In this document: one piece after another, positions 47,501 to 59,820 of the stretch
How the letters are laid out: every line of letters starts with the position of its first letter
Numbering within the stretch: position 1 is the stretch's first letter
Origin: Micromussa lordhowensis
Lineage: Eukaryota > Cnidaria > Anthozoa > Scleractinia > Lobophylliidae
NCBI GenBank assembly: GCA_964020085.1
Contig: OZ026603.1
Location: 6,069,046 to 6,133,045, forward strand
Length of the DNA stretch: 64,000 bases
Direction: 5' to 3'
Position numbers and translations under genes: made by a program
The notes under the pieces: model-generated
What the model saw: the letters and a program-made list of their open reading frames with translations, nothing else
The model's database searches: none
What the model was told of the DNA's origin: nothing

Positions 47501-48646
47501 GGGTCCCCTTGGCAAATTTGACATAGCTCGGCTTCACGGGCACTTTAAGAGACGCGGTTTGCAGCAAAATGTTCTGCTAGGTTGGCACTTTAAGGAAATT
47601 CTAGTTAGAACATGATGGCATTGGTGCCAGGGTGTTTTTTCTGGCCTTCTTTTTGCAGTAGTTTCCCCTGGTCCCAACTTTGCAGAATTTCAGAAAACGC
47701 GCGCTGGGGGTCCCCTTGGCAAATTTGACATAGCTCGGCTTCACGGGCACTTTAAGAGGCGCGGTTTGCAGCAAAATGTTTTGCTAGGTTGGCACTTCAA
47801 GGAAATCCTAGTTAGAACATGATGGCATTGGCGCCAGGGTGTTTTTTCTGGCCTTCTTTTTGCAGTAGTTTCCCCTGGTCCCAACTTTGCAGAATTTCAG
47901 AAAACGCGCGCTGGGGGTCCCCTTGGCAAATTTGACATAGCTCGGCTTCACGGGCACTTTAAGAGGCGCGGTTTGCAGCAAAATGTTCTGCTAGGTTGGC
48001 ACTTTAAGGAAATCTTAGTTAGAACATGATGGCATTGGCGCCAGGGTGTTTTTTCTGGCCTTCTTTTTGCAGTAGTTTCCCCTGGTCCCAACTTTGCAGA
48101 ATTTCAGAAAACGCGCGCTGGGGGTCCCCTTGGCAAATTTGACATAGCTCGGCTTCACGGGCACTTTAAGAGACGCGGTTTGCAGCAAAATGTTCTGCTA
48201 GGTTGGCACTTTAAGGAAATCCTAGTTAGAACATGATGGCATTGGCGCCAGGGTGTTTTTTCTGGCCTTCTTTTTGCAGTAGTTTCCCCTGGTCCCAACT
48301 TTGCAGAATTTCAGAAAACGCGCGCTGGGGGTCCCCTTGGCAAATTTGACATAGCTCGGCTTCACGGGCACTTTAAGAGGCGCGGTTTGCAGCAAAATGT
48401 TCTGCTAGGTTGGCACTTTAAGGAAATCCTAGTTAGAACATGATGGCATTGGCGCCAGGGTGTTTTTTCTGGCCTTCTTTTTGCAGTAGTTTCCCCTGGT
48501 CCCAACTTTGCAGAATTTCAGAAAACGCGCGCTGGGGGTCCCCTTGGCAAATTTGACATAGCTCGGCTTCACGGGCATTTTAAGAGGCGCGGTTTGCAGC
48601 AAAATGTTCTGCTAGGTTGGCACATTAAGGAAATCTTAGTTAGAAC
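44507..48646 (+). repeat. 20-monomer satellite segment starting the 'ggctct' family
   Basis: Exactly 20 x 207 bp. The head is a marked series of 'gaacttcag' plus 'cttcacgaacac' (44,507 copy), 'cattggctctaggg' with 'gcagcgaaatg' (44,714) and 'agccgcgatttgc' (44,921). A second 'gaacttcag/cgaacac' monomer lies at 45,335, followed by 'gtagttggaac'. The tail (45.7-48.6 kb) is more ordinary, with one BamHI copy (46,878) and 'ttagaatatg' (46,991), which lie 16 monomers from 43,566 and 43,679 after allowing for phase. One copy loses a CpG in the GCGCGC box ('aaaacgtgcgatgg' near 47,489). Confidence 0.82.
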
Positions 48647-50095
48647 ATGATGGCATTGGCGCCAGGGTGTTTTTTCTGGCCTTCTTTTTGCAGTAGTTTC
48701 CCCTGGTCCCAACTTTGCAGAATTTCAGAAAACGCGCGCTGGGGGTCCCCTTGGCAAATTTGACATAGCTCGGCTTCACGAACACTTTAAGAGGCGCGGT
48801 TTTCAGCAAAATGTTCTGCTAGGATTGCACTTCGAGGAAATCCTAGTTAGAACATGATGGCATTGGCTCTAGGGTGTTTTTTCTGGCCTTCTTTTTGCAG
48901 TAGTTTCCCCTGGTCCCAACTTTGCAGAATTTCAGAAAACGCGCGCTGGGGGTCCCCTTGGCAAATTTGACATAGCTCGGCTTCACGGGCACTTTAAGAG
49001 GCGCGGTTTGCAGCGAAATGTTCTGCTAGGTTGGCACTTCAAGGAAATGCTAGTTAGAACATGATGGCATTGGCGCCAGGGTGTTTTTTCTGGCCTTCTT
49101 TTTGCAGTAGTTTCCCCTGGTCCCAACTTTGCAGAATTTCAGAAAACGCGCGCTGGGGGTCCCCTTGGCAAATTTGACATAGCTCGGCTTCACGGGCACT
49201 TTAAGAGCCGCGATTTGCAGCAAAATGTTCTGCTAGGTTGGCACTTTAAGGAAATTTTAGTTACAACATGATGGCATTGGCGCCAGGGTGTTTTTTCTGG
49301 CCTTCTTTTTGCAGTAGTTTCCCCTGGTCCCAACTTTGCAGAATTTCAGAAAACGCGCGCTGGGGGTCCCCTTGGCAAATTTGACATAGCTCGGCTTCAC
49401 GGGCACTTTAAGAGGCGCGGTTTGCAGCAAAATGTTTTGCTAGGTTGGCACTTTAAGGAAATTCTAGTTAGAACATGATGGCATTGGCGCCAGGGTGTTT
49501 TTTCTGGCCTTCTTTTTGCAGTAGTTTCCCCTGGTCCCAACTTTGCAGAATTTCAGAAAACGCGCGCTGGGGGTCCCCTTGGCAAATTTGACATAGCTCG
49601 GCTTCACGGGCACTTTAAGAGGCGCGGTTTGCAGCAAAATGTTCTGCTAGGTTGGCACTTGAAGGAAATTGTAGTTGGAACATGATGGCATTGGTGCCAG
49701 GGTGTTTTTTCTGGCCTTCTTTTTGCAGTAGTTTCCCCTGGTCCCAACTTTGCAGAATTTCAGAAAACGCGCGCTGGGGGTCCCCTTGGCAAATTTGACA
49801 TAGCTCGGCTTCACGGGCACTTTAAGAGGCGCGGTTTGCAGCAAAATGTTCTGCTAGGTTGGCACTTTAAGGAAATCTTAGTTAGAACATGATGGCATTG
49901 GCGCCAGGGTGTTTTTTCTGGCCTTCTTTTTGCAGTAGTTTCCCCTGGTCCCAACTTTGCAGAATTTCAGAAAACGCGCGCTGGGGGTCCCCTTGGCAAA
50001 TTTGACATAGCTCGGCTTCACGGGCACTTTAAGAGACGCGGTTTGCAGCAAAATGTTCTGCTAGGTTAGCACTTCAAGGAAATCCTAGTTAAAAC
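48647..50095 (+). repeat. 7-mer higher-order repeat (1,449 bp), copy 1
   Basis: Markers in order: 'cttcacgaacac' with 'ggttttcagc' and 'aggattgcacttcgagg' (48,647), 'ggctctaggg' with 'gcagcgaaatg' (48,854), 'agccgcgatttgc' (49,061), 'gttacaac' (49,268), plain (49,475), 'ggtgccaggg' preceded by 'gtagttggaac' (49,682) and 'agagacgcgg' (49,889). The series returns exactly 1,449 bp later and its head also lies 4,140 bp (20 monomers) after 44,507. Confidence 0.9.
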
Positions 50096-51544
50096 ATGAT
50101 GGCATTGGCGTCAGGGTGTTTTTTCTGGCCTTCTTTTTGCAGTAGTTTCCCCTGGTCCCAACTTTGCAGAATTTCAGAAAACGCGCGCTGGGGGTCCCCT
50201 TGGCAAATTTGACATAGCTCGGCTTCACGAACACTTTAAGAGGCGCGGTTTTCAGCAAAATGTTCTGCTAGGATTGCACTTCGAGGAAATCCTAGTTAGA
50301 ACATGATGGCATTGGCTCTAGGGTGTTTTTTCTGGCCTTCTTTTTGCAGTAGTTTCCCCTGGTCCCAACTTTGCAGAATTTCAGAAAACGCGCGCTGGGG
50401 GTCCCCTTGGCAAATTTGACATAGCTCGGCTTCACGGGCACTTTAAGAGGCGCGGTTTGCAGCGAAATGTTCTGCTAGGTTGGCACTTCAAGGAAATGCT
50501 AGTTAGAACATGATGGCATTGGCGCCAGGGTGTTTTTTCTGGCCTTCTTTTTGCAGTAGTTTCCCCTGGTCCCAACTTTGCAGAATTTCAGAAAACGCGC
50601 GCTGGGGGTCCCCTTGGCAAATTTGACATAGCTCGGCTTCACGGGCACTTTAAGAGCCGCGATTTGCAGCAAAATGTTCTGCTAGGTTGGCACTTTAAGG
50701 AAATTTTAGTTACAACATGATGGCATTGGCGCCAGGGTGTTTTTTCTGGCCTTCTTTTTGCAGTAGTTTCCCCTGGTCCCAACTTTGCAGAATTTCAGAA
50801 AACGCGCGCTGGGGGTCCCCTTGGCAAATTTGACATAGCTCGGCTTCACGGGCACTTTAAGAGGCGCGGTTTGCAGCAAAATGTTTTGCTAGGTTGGCAC
50901 TTTAAGGAAATTCTAGTTAGAACATGATGGCATTGGCGCCAGGGTGTTTTTTCTGGCCTTCTTTTTGCAGTAGTTTCCCCTGGTCCCAACTTTGCAGAAT
51001 TTCAGAAAACGCGCGCTGGGGGTCCCCTTGGCAAATTTGACATAGCTCGGCTTCACGGGCACTTTAAGAGGCGCGGTTTGCAGCAAAATGTTCTGCTAGG
51101 TTGGCACTTGAAGGAAATTGTAGTTGGAACATGATGGCATTGGTGCCAGGGTGTTTTTTCTGGCCTTCTTTTTGCAGTAGTTTCCCCTGGTCCCAACTTT
51201 GCAGAATTTCAGAAAACGCGCGCTGGGGGTCCCCTTGGCAAATTTGACATAGCTCGGCTTCACGGGCACTTTAAGAGGCGCGGTTTGCAGCAAAATGTTC
51301 TGCTAGGTTGGCACTTTAAGGAAATCTTAGTTAGAACATGATGGCATTGGCGCCAGGGTGTTTTTTCTGGCCTTCTTTTTGCAGTAGTTTCCCCTGGTCC
51401 CAACTTTGCAGAATTTCAGAAAACGCGCGCTGGGGGTCCCCTTGGCAAATTTGACATAGCTCGGCTTCACGGGAACTTTAAGAGGCGCGGTTTGCAGCAA
51501 AATGTTTTCCTAGGTTGGCACTTCAAGGAAATTTTAGTTAAAAC
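50096..51544 (+). repeat. 7-mer higher-order repeat (1,449 bp), copy 2
   Basis: Same order as copy 1: 'cttcacgaacac', 'ggttttcagc' and 'cttcgagg' in the 50,096 copy, 'ggctct' near 50,314, 'agccgcgatttgc', 'gttacaac', and 'ggtgccaggg' at 51,131. The first monomer carries 'ggcgtcaggg', which is the hallmark of a different monomer type, so it is a hybrid formed at the exchange point. The last two monomers also serve as the start of the 14-mer HOR. Confidence 0.88.
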
Positions 51545-54027
51545 ATGATGGCATTGGCGCCAGGGTGTTTTTTCTGGCCTTCTTTTTGCAGTAGTTTCCC
51601 CTGGTCCCAACTTTGCAGAATTTCAGAAAACGCGCGCTGGGGGTCACCTTGGCAAATTTGACATAGCTCGGCTTCACGGGCACTTTAAGAGGCGCGGTTT
51701 GCAGCAAAATGTTCTGCTAGGTTGGCACTTTAAGGAAATCTTAGTTGGAACATGATGGCATTGGCGCCAGGGTGTTTGTTCTGGCCTTCTTTTTGCAGTA
51801 GTTTCCCCTGGTCCCAACTTTGCAGAATTTCAGAAAACGCGCGCTGGGGGTCCCCTTGGCAAATTTGACATAGCTCGGCTTCACGGGCACTTTAAGAGAC
51901 GCGGTTTGCAGCAAAATGTTCTGCTAGGTTAGCACTTCAAGGAAATCCTAGTTAAAACATGATGGCATTGGCGTCAGGGTGTTTTTTCTGGCCTTCTTTT
52001 TGCAGTAGTTTCCCCTGGTCCCAACTTTGCAGAATTTCAGAAAACGCGCGCTGGGGGTCCCCTTGGCAAATTTGACATAGCTCGGCTTCACGGGCACTTT
52101 AAGAGGCGCGGTTTGCAGCAAAATGTTCTGCTAGGTTGGCACTTGAAGGAAATTGTAGTTGGAACATGATGGCATTGGCGCCAGGGTGTTTTTTCTGGCC
52201 TTCTTTTTGCAGTAGTTTCCCCTGGTCCCAACTTTGCAGAATTTCAGAAAACGCGCGCTGGGGGTCCCCTTGGCAAATTTGACATAGCTCGGCTTCACGG
52301 GCACTTTAAGAGGCGCGGTTTGCAGCAAAATGTTCTGCTAGGTTGGCACTTTAAGGAAATCTTAGTTAGAACATGATGGCATTGGCGCCAGGGTGTTTTT
52401 TCTGGCCTTCTTTTTGCAGTAGTTTCCCCTGGTCCCAACTTTGCAGAATTTCAGAAAACGCGCGCTGGGGGTCCCCTTGGCAAATTTGACATAGCTCGGC
52501 TTCACGGGAACTTTAAGAGGCGCGGTTTGCAGCAAAATGTTTTCCTAGGTTGGCACTTCAAGGAAATCTTAGTTAAAACATGATGGCATTGGCGCCAGGG
52601 TGTTTTTTCTGGCCTTCTTTTTGCAGTAGTTTCCCCTGGTCCCAACTTTGCAGAATTTCAGAAAACGCGCGCTGGGGGTCCCCTTGGCAAATTTGACATA
52701 GCTCGGCTTCACGGGCACTTTAAGAGGCGCGGTTTGCAGCAAAATGTTCTGCTAGGTTGGCACTTTAAGGAAATCTTAGTTGGAACATGATGGCATTGGC
52801 GCCAGGGTGTTTGTTCTGGCCTTCTTTTTGCAGTAGTTTCCCCTGGTCCCAACTTTGCAGAATTTCAGAAAACGCGCGCTGGGAGTCCCCTTGGCAAATT
52901 TGACATAGCTCGGCTTCACGGGCACTTTAAGAGACGCGGTTTGCAGCAAAATGTTCTGCTAGGTTAGCACTTCAAGGAAATCCTAGTTAAAACATGATGG
53001 CATTGGCGTCAGGGTGTTTTTTCTGGCCTTCTTTTTGCAGTAGTTTCCCCTGGTCCCAACTTTGCAGAATTTCAGAAAACGCGCGCTGGGGGTCCCCTTG
53101 GCAAATTTGACATAGCTCGGCTTCACGGGCACTTTAAGAGGCGCGGTTTGCAGCAAAATGTTCTGCTAGGTTGGCACTTCAAGGAAATTCTAGTTAGAAC
53201 ATGATGGCATTGGCGCCAGGGTGTTTTTTCTGGCCTTCTTTTTGCAGTAGTTTCCCCTGGTCCCAACTTTGCAGAATTTCAGAAAACGCGCGCTGGGGGT
53301 CCCCTTGGCAAATTTGACATAGCTCGGCTTCACGGGCACTTTAAGAGGCGCGGTTTGCAGCAAAATGTTCTGCTAGGCTGGCACATTAAGGAAATGTTAG
53401 TTAGAACATGATGGCATTGGCGCCAGGGTGTTTTTTCTGGCCTTCTTTTTGCAGTAGTTTCCCCTGGTCCCAACTTTGCAGAACTTCAGAAAACGCGCGC
53501 TGGGGGTCCCCTTGGCAAATTTGACATAGCTCGGCTTCACGAACACTTTAAGAGGCGCGGTTTGCAGCAAAATGTTCTGCTAGGTTCGCACTTTGAGGAA
53601 ATCCTAGTTAGAACATGATGGCATTGGCTCTAGGGTGTTTTTTCTGGCCTTCTTTTTGCAGTAGTTTCCCCTGGTCCCAACTTTGCAGAATTTCAGAAAA
53701 CGCGCGCTGGGGGGCCCTTGGCAAATTTGACATAGCTCGGCTTCACGGGCATTTTAAGAGGCGCGGTTTGCAGCGAAATGTTCTGCTAGGTTGGCACTTC
53801 AAGGAAATGCTAGTTAGAACATGATGGCATTGGCGCCAGGGTGTTTTTTCTGGCCTTCTTTTTGCAGTAGTTTCCCCTGGTCCCAACTTTGCAGAATTTC
53901 AGAAAACGCGCGCTGGGGGTCCCCTTGGCAAATTTGACATAGCTCGGCTTCACGGGCACTTTAAGAGGCGCGGTTTGCAGCAAAATGTTCTGCTAGGTTG
54001 GCACTTGAAGGAAATTGTAGTTGGAAC
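51131..54027 (+). repeat. 14-mer higher-order repeat (2,897 bp), copy 1
   Basis: Fourteen monomers, one of 206 bp (53,615, 'ctggggggcccttgg'). Inside, two 5-mers of 1,035 bp repeat each other (51,131-52,165 and 52,166-53,200). They are marked by 'gtagttggaac', 'cgggaactttaag' with 'ttttcctagg', 'tttgttctgg', 'agagacgcgg' with 'gttagcac' and 'ggcgtcaggg'. Four further monomers follow, with 'gctggcacattaagg', 'gaacttcag/cgaacac', 'ggctct' and a plain copy. The structure is thus 5+5+4. The difference 'gggtcaccttgg' (first 5-mer) versus 'gggagtcccc' (second 5-mer) tells the sub-units apart. Confidence 0.92.
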
Positions 54028-56924
54028 ATGATGGCATTGGCGCCAGGGTGTTTTTTCTGGCCTTCTTTTTGCAGTAGTTTCCCCTGGTCCCAACTTTGCA
54101 GAATTTCAGAAAACGCGCGCTGGGGGTCCCCTTGGCAAATTTGACATAGCTCGGCTTCACGGGCACTTTAAGAGGCGCGGTTTGCAGCAAAATGTTCTGC
54201 TAGGTTGGCACTTTAAGGAAATCTTAGTTAGAACATGATGGCATTGGCGCCAGGGTGTTTTTTCTGGCCTTCTTTTTGCAGTAGTTTCCCCTGGTCCCAA
54301 CTTTGCAGAATTTCAGAAAACGCGCGCTGGGGGTCCCCTTGGCAAATTTGACATAGCTCGGCTTCACGGGAACTTTAAGAGGCGCGGTTTGCAGCAAAAT
54401 GTTTTCCTAGGTTGGCACTTCAAGGAAATCTTAGTTAAAACATGATGGCATTGGCGCCAGGGTGTTTTTTCTGGCCTTCTTTTTGCAGTAGTTTCCCCTG
54501 GTCCCAACTTTGCAGAATTTCAGAAAACGCGCGCTGGGGGTCACCTTGGCAAATTTGACATAGCTCGGCTTCACGGGCACTTTAAGAGGCGCGGTTTGCA
54601 GCAAAATGTTCTGCTAGGTTGGCACTTTAAGGAAATCTTAGTTGGAACATGATGGCATTGGCGCCAGGGTGTTTGTTCTGGCCTTCTTTTTGCAGTAGTT
54701 TCCCCTGGTCCCAACTTTGCAGAATTTCAGAAAACGCGCGCTGGGGGTCCCCTTGGCAAATTTGACATAGCTCGGCTTCACGGGCACTTTAAGAGACGCG
54801 GTTTGCAGCAAAATGTTCTGCTAGGTTAGCACTTCAAGGAAATCCTAGTTAAAACATGATGGCATTGGCGTCAGGGTGTTTTTTCTGGCCTTCTTTTTGC
54901 AGTAGTTTCCCCTGGTCCCAACTTTGCAGAATTTCAGAAAACGCGCGCTGGGGGTCCCCTTGGCAAATTTGACATAGCTCGGCTTCACGGGCACTTTAAG
55001 AGGCGCGGTTTGCAGCAAAATGTTCTGCTAGGTTGGCACTTGAAGGAAATTGTAGTTGGAACATGATGGCATTGGCGCCAGGGTGTTTTTTCTGGCCTTC
55101 TTTTTGCAGTAGTTTCCCCTGGTCCCAACTTTGCAGAATTTCAGAAAACGCGCGCTGGGGGTCCCCTTGGCAAATTTGACATAGCTCGGCTTCACGGGCA
55201 CTTTAAGAGGCGCGGTTTGCAGCAAAATGTTCTGCTAGGTTGGCACTTTAAGGAAATCTTAGTTAGAACATGATGGCATTGGCGCCAGGGTGTTTTTTCT
55301 GGCCATCTTTTTGCAGTAGTTTCCCCTGGTCCCAACTTTGCAGAATTTCAGAAAACGCGCGCTGGGGGTCCCCTTGGCAAATTTGACATAGCTCGGCTTC
55401 ACGGGAACTTTAAGAGGCGCGGTTTGCAGCAAAATGTTTTCCTAGGTTGGCACTTCAAGGAAATCTTAGTTAAAACATGATGGCATTGGCGCCAGGGTGT
55501 TTTTTCTGGCCTTCTTTTTGCAGTAGTTTCCCCTGGTCCCAACTTTGCAGAATTTCAGAAAACGCGCGCTGGGGGTCCCCTTGGCAAATTTGACATAGCT
55601 CGGCTTCACGGGCACTTTAAGAGGCGCGGTTTGCAGCAAAATGTTCTGCTAGGTTGGCACTTTAAGGAAATCTTAGTTGGAACATGATGGCATTGGCGCC
55701 AGGGTGTTTGTTCTGGCCTTCTTTTTGCAGTAGTTTCCCCTGGTCCCAACTTTGCAGAATTTCAGAAAACGCGCGCTGGGAGTCCCCTTGGCAAATTTGA
55801 CATAGCTCGGCTTCACGGGCACTTTAAGAGACGCAGTTTGCAGCAAAATGTTCTGCTAGGTTAGCACTTCAAGGAAATCCTAGTTAAAACATGATGGCAT
55901 TGGCGTCAGGGTGTTTTTTCTGGCCTTCTTTTTGCAGTAGTTTCCCCTGGTCCCAACTTTGCAGAATTTCAGAAAACGCGCGCTGGGGGTCCCCTTGGCA
56001 AATTTGACATAGCTCGGCTTCACGGGCACTTTAAGAGGCGCGGTTTGCAGCAAAATGTTCTGCTAGGTTGGCACTTCAAGGAAATTCTAGTTAGAACATG
56101 ATGGCATTGGCGCCAGGGTGCTTTTTCTGGCCTTCTTTTTGCAGTAGTTTCCCCTGGTCCCAACTTTGCAGAATTTCAGAAAACGCGCGCTGGGGGTCCC
56201 CTTGGCAAATTTGACATAGCTCGGCTTCACGGGCACTTTAAGAGGCGCGGTTTGCAGCAAAATGTTCTGCTAGGCTGGCACATTAAGGAAATGTTAGTTA
56301 GAACATGATGGCATTGGCGCCAGGGTGTTTTTTCTGGCCTTCTTTTTGCAGTAGTTTCCCCTGGTCCCAACTTTGCAGAACTTCAGAAAACGCGCGCTGG
56401 GGGTCCCCTTGGCAAATTTGACATAGCTCGGCTTCACGAACACTTTAAGAGGCGCGGTTTGCAGCAAAATGTTCTGCTAGGTTCGCACTTTGAGGAAATC
56501 CTAGTTAGAACATGATGGCATTGGCTCTAGGGTGTTTTTTCTGGCCTTCTTTTTGCAGTAGTTTCCCCTGGTCCCAACTTTGCAGAATTTCAGAAAACGC
56601 GCGCTGGGGGGCCCTTGGCAAATTTGACATAGCTCGGCTTCACGGGCATTTTAAGAGGCGCGGTTTGCAGCGAAATGTTCTGCTAGGTTGGCACTTCAAG
56701 GAAATGCTAGTTAGAACATGATGGCATTGGCGCCAGGGTGTTTTTTCTGGCCTTCTTTTTGCAGTAGTTTCCCCTGGTCCCAACTTTGCAGAATTTCAGA
56801 AAACGCGCGCTGGGGGTCCCCTTGGCAAATTTGACATAGCTCGGCTTCACGGGCACTTTAAGAGCCGCGATTTGCAGCAAAATGTTCTGCTAGGTTGGCA
56901 CTTTAAGGAAATCTTAGTTACAAC
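54028..56924 (+). repeat. 14-mer higher-order repeat (2,897 bp), copy 2
   Basis: The same 5+5+4 structure at an offset of 2,897 bp. 'gggtcacc' recurs in its first 5-mer (54,541) and 'gggagtcc' in its second (near 55,779), so the 5-mer duplication is older than the 14-mer duplication. The 206-bp 'ggctct' monomer is at 56,512. The last monomer (56,718) has 'agccgcgatttgc' where copy 1 has the plain form, which places the right boundary within it. Private changes include 'ggccatcttttt' near 55,301 and 'gtgctttttctgg' near 56,119. Confidence 0.92.
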
Positions 56925-59820
56925 ATGATGGCATTGGCGCCAGGGTGTTTTTTCTGGCCTTCTTTTTGCAGTAGTTTCCCCTGGTCCCAACTTTGCAGAA
57001 TTTCAGAAAACGCGCGCTGGGGGTCCCCTTGGAAAATTTGACATAGCTCGGCTTCACGGGCACTTTAAGAGGCGCGGTTTGCAGCAAAATGTTCTGCTAG
57101 GTTGGCACTTTAAGGAAATCTTAGTTACAACATGATGGCATTGGCGCCAGGGTGTTTTTTCTGGCCTTCTTTTTGCAGTAGTTTCCCCTGGTATCAACTT
57201 TGCAGAATTTCAGAAAACGCGCGCTGGGGGTCCCCTTGGCAAATTTGACATAGCTCGGCTTCACGGGCACTTTAAGAGGCGCGGTTTGCAGCAAAATGTT
57301 TTGCTAGGATGGCACTTCAAGGAAATATTAGTTAAAACATGATGGCATTGGCGCCAGGGTGTTTTTTCTGGCCTTCTTTTTGCAGTAGTTTCCCCTGGTC
57401 CCAACTTTGCAGAATTTCAGAAAACGCGCGCTGGGGGTCCCCTTGGCAAATTTGACATAGCTCGGCTTCACGGGCACTTTAAGAGGCGCGGTTTGCAGCA
57501 AAATGTTCTGCTAGGTTGGCACTTCAAGGAAATCCTAGTTGGAACATGATGGCATTGGCGCCAGGGTGTTTTTTCTGGCCTTCTTTTTGCAGTAGTTTCC
57601 CCTGGTCCCAACTTTGCAGAATTTCAGAAAACGCGCGCTGGGGGTCCCCTTGGCAAATTTGACATAGCTCGGCTTCACGGGCACTTTAAGAGGCGCAGTT
57701 TGCAGCAAAATGTTTTGCTAGGTTGGCACTTCAAGGAAATTTTAGTTAAAACATGATGGCATTGGCGCCAGGGTGTTTTTTCTGGCCTTCTTTTTGCAGT
57801 AGTTTCCCCTGGTCCCAACTTTGCAGAATTTCAGAAAACGCGCGATGGGGGTCCCCTTGGCAAATTTGACATAGCTCGGCTTCACGGGCACTTTAAGAGA
57901 CGCGGTTTGTAGCAAAATGTTCTGCTAGGTTGGCATTTCAAGGAGATCCTAGTTAGAACATGATGGCATTGGCGCCAGGGTGTTTTTTCTGGCCTTCTTT
58001 TTGCAGTAGTTTCCCCTGGTCCCAACTTTGCAGAATTTCAGAAAACGCGCGCTGGGGTCCCCTTGGCAAATTTGACATAGCTCGGCTTCACGGGCATATT
58101 AAGAGGCGCGGTTTGCAGCAAAATGTTCTGCTAGGTTGACACTTCAAGGAAATCCTAGTTAGATTATGATGGCATTGGCGCCAGGGTGTTTTTTCTGGCC
58201 TTCTTTTTGCAGTAGTTTCCCCTGGTCCCAACTTTGCAGAATTTTAGAAAACGCGCGCTGGGGGTCCCCTTGGCAAATTTGACATAGCTCGGCTTCACGG
58301 GCACTTTAAGAGGCGCAGTTTGCAGCAAAATGTTTTGCTAGGCTGGCACTTCAAGGAAATTTTAGTTAAAACATGATGGCATTGGCGCCAGGGTGTTTTT
58401 TCTGGCCTTCTTTTTGCAGTAGTTTCCCCTGGTCCCAACTTTGCAGAATTTCAGAAAACGCGCGATGGGGGTCCCCTTGGCAAATTCGACATAGCTCGGC
58501 TACACGGGCACTTTAAGAGACGCGGTTTGTAGCAAAATGTTCTGCTAGGTTGGCATTTCAAGGAAATCCTAGTTAGAACATGATGGCATTGGCGCCAGGG
58601 TGTTTTTTCTGGCCTTCTTTTTGCAGTAGTTTCCCCTGGTCCCAACTTTGCAGAATTTCAGAAAACGCGCGCTGGGGGTCCCTTTTGCAAATTTGACATA
58701 GCTCGGCTTCACGGGCACTTTAAGAGGCGCGGTTTGCAGCAAAATGTTCTGCTAGGTTGGCACTTCAAGGGAATTTAAGTTAGAACATGATGGCATTGGC
58801 GCCAGGGTGTTTTTTCTGGCCTTCTTTTTGCAGTAGTTTCCCCTGGTCCCAACTTTGCAGAATTTCAGAAAACGCGCGCTGGGGGTCCCTTTTGCAAATT
58901 TGACATAGCTCGGCTTCACGGGCACTTTAAGAGGCGCGGTTTGCAGCAAAATGTTCTGCTAGGTTGGCACTTCAAGGAAATCCCAGTTAGAACATGATGG
59001 CATTGGCGCCAGGGTGTTTTTTCTGGCCTTCTTTTTGCAGTAGTTTCCCCTGGTCCCAACTTTGCAGAATTTCAGAAAACGCGCGCTGGGGTCCCCTTGG
59101 CAAATTTGACATAGCTCGGCTTCACGGGCATATTACGAGGCGCGGTTTGCAGCAAAATGTTCTGCTAGGTTGACACTTCAAGGAAATGCAAGTTAGAACA
59201 TGATGGCATTGGCGACAGGGTGTTTTTTCTGGCCTTCTTTTTGCAGTAGTTTCCCCTGGTCCCAACTTTGCAGAATTTCAGAAAACGCGCGCTGGGGGTC
59301 CCCTTGGCAAATTTCTTATAGCTCGGCTTCACGGGCACTTTAAGAGGCGCGGTTTGCAGCAAAATGTTCTGCTAGGTTGGCACTTCAAGGAAATCCTAGT
59401 TAAAACATGATGGCATTGGCGCCAGGGTGTTTTTTCTGGCCTTCTTTTTGCAGTAGTTTTCCCTGGTCCCAACTTTGCAGAATTTCAGAAAACGCGCGCT
59501 GGGGGTCCCCTTGGCAAATTTGACATAGCTCGGCTTCACGGGCACTTTAAGAGGCGCGGTTTGCAGCAAAATGTTCTGCTAGGTTGGCACTTTAAAGAAA
59601 TGCAAGTTACAACATGATAGCATTGGCGCCAGGGTGTTTTTTTTGGCCTTTTCTTTGCAGTAGTTTCCCCTGGTCCCAACTTTGCAGAATTTCAGAAAAC
59701 GCGCGCTGGGGGTCCCCTTGGCAAATTTGACATAGCTCGGCTTCACGGGCACTTTAAGAGGCGCGGTTTGCAGCAAAATGTTCTGCTAGGTTAGCACTTT
59801 AAGAAAATGGTAGTTAGAAC
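56925..59820 (+). repeat. satellite segment with 'gcgatggggg' and 206-bp monomers
   Basis: Fourteen monomers. Two of them (57,960 and 58,994) are 206 bp because GGGGGTCCCC is shortened to 'ctggggtcccc'. A three-monomer duplication is visible with 620-bp spacing: 'cgcgatgggggtcc' with 'agagacgcggtttgtagc' and 'ttggcatttcaagg' near 57,843-57,946, and again near 58,463-58,561. Two neighbouring copies (58,580 and 58,787) have 'gggggtcccttttgc'. One copy carries 'ggcgacaggg' (59,200) and 'aaatttcttatagc'. This is the transition to the right-hand HOR. Confidence 0.85.
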
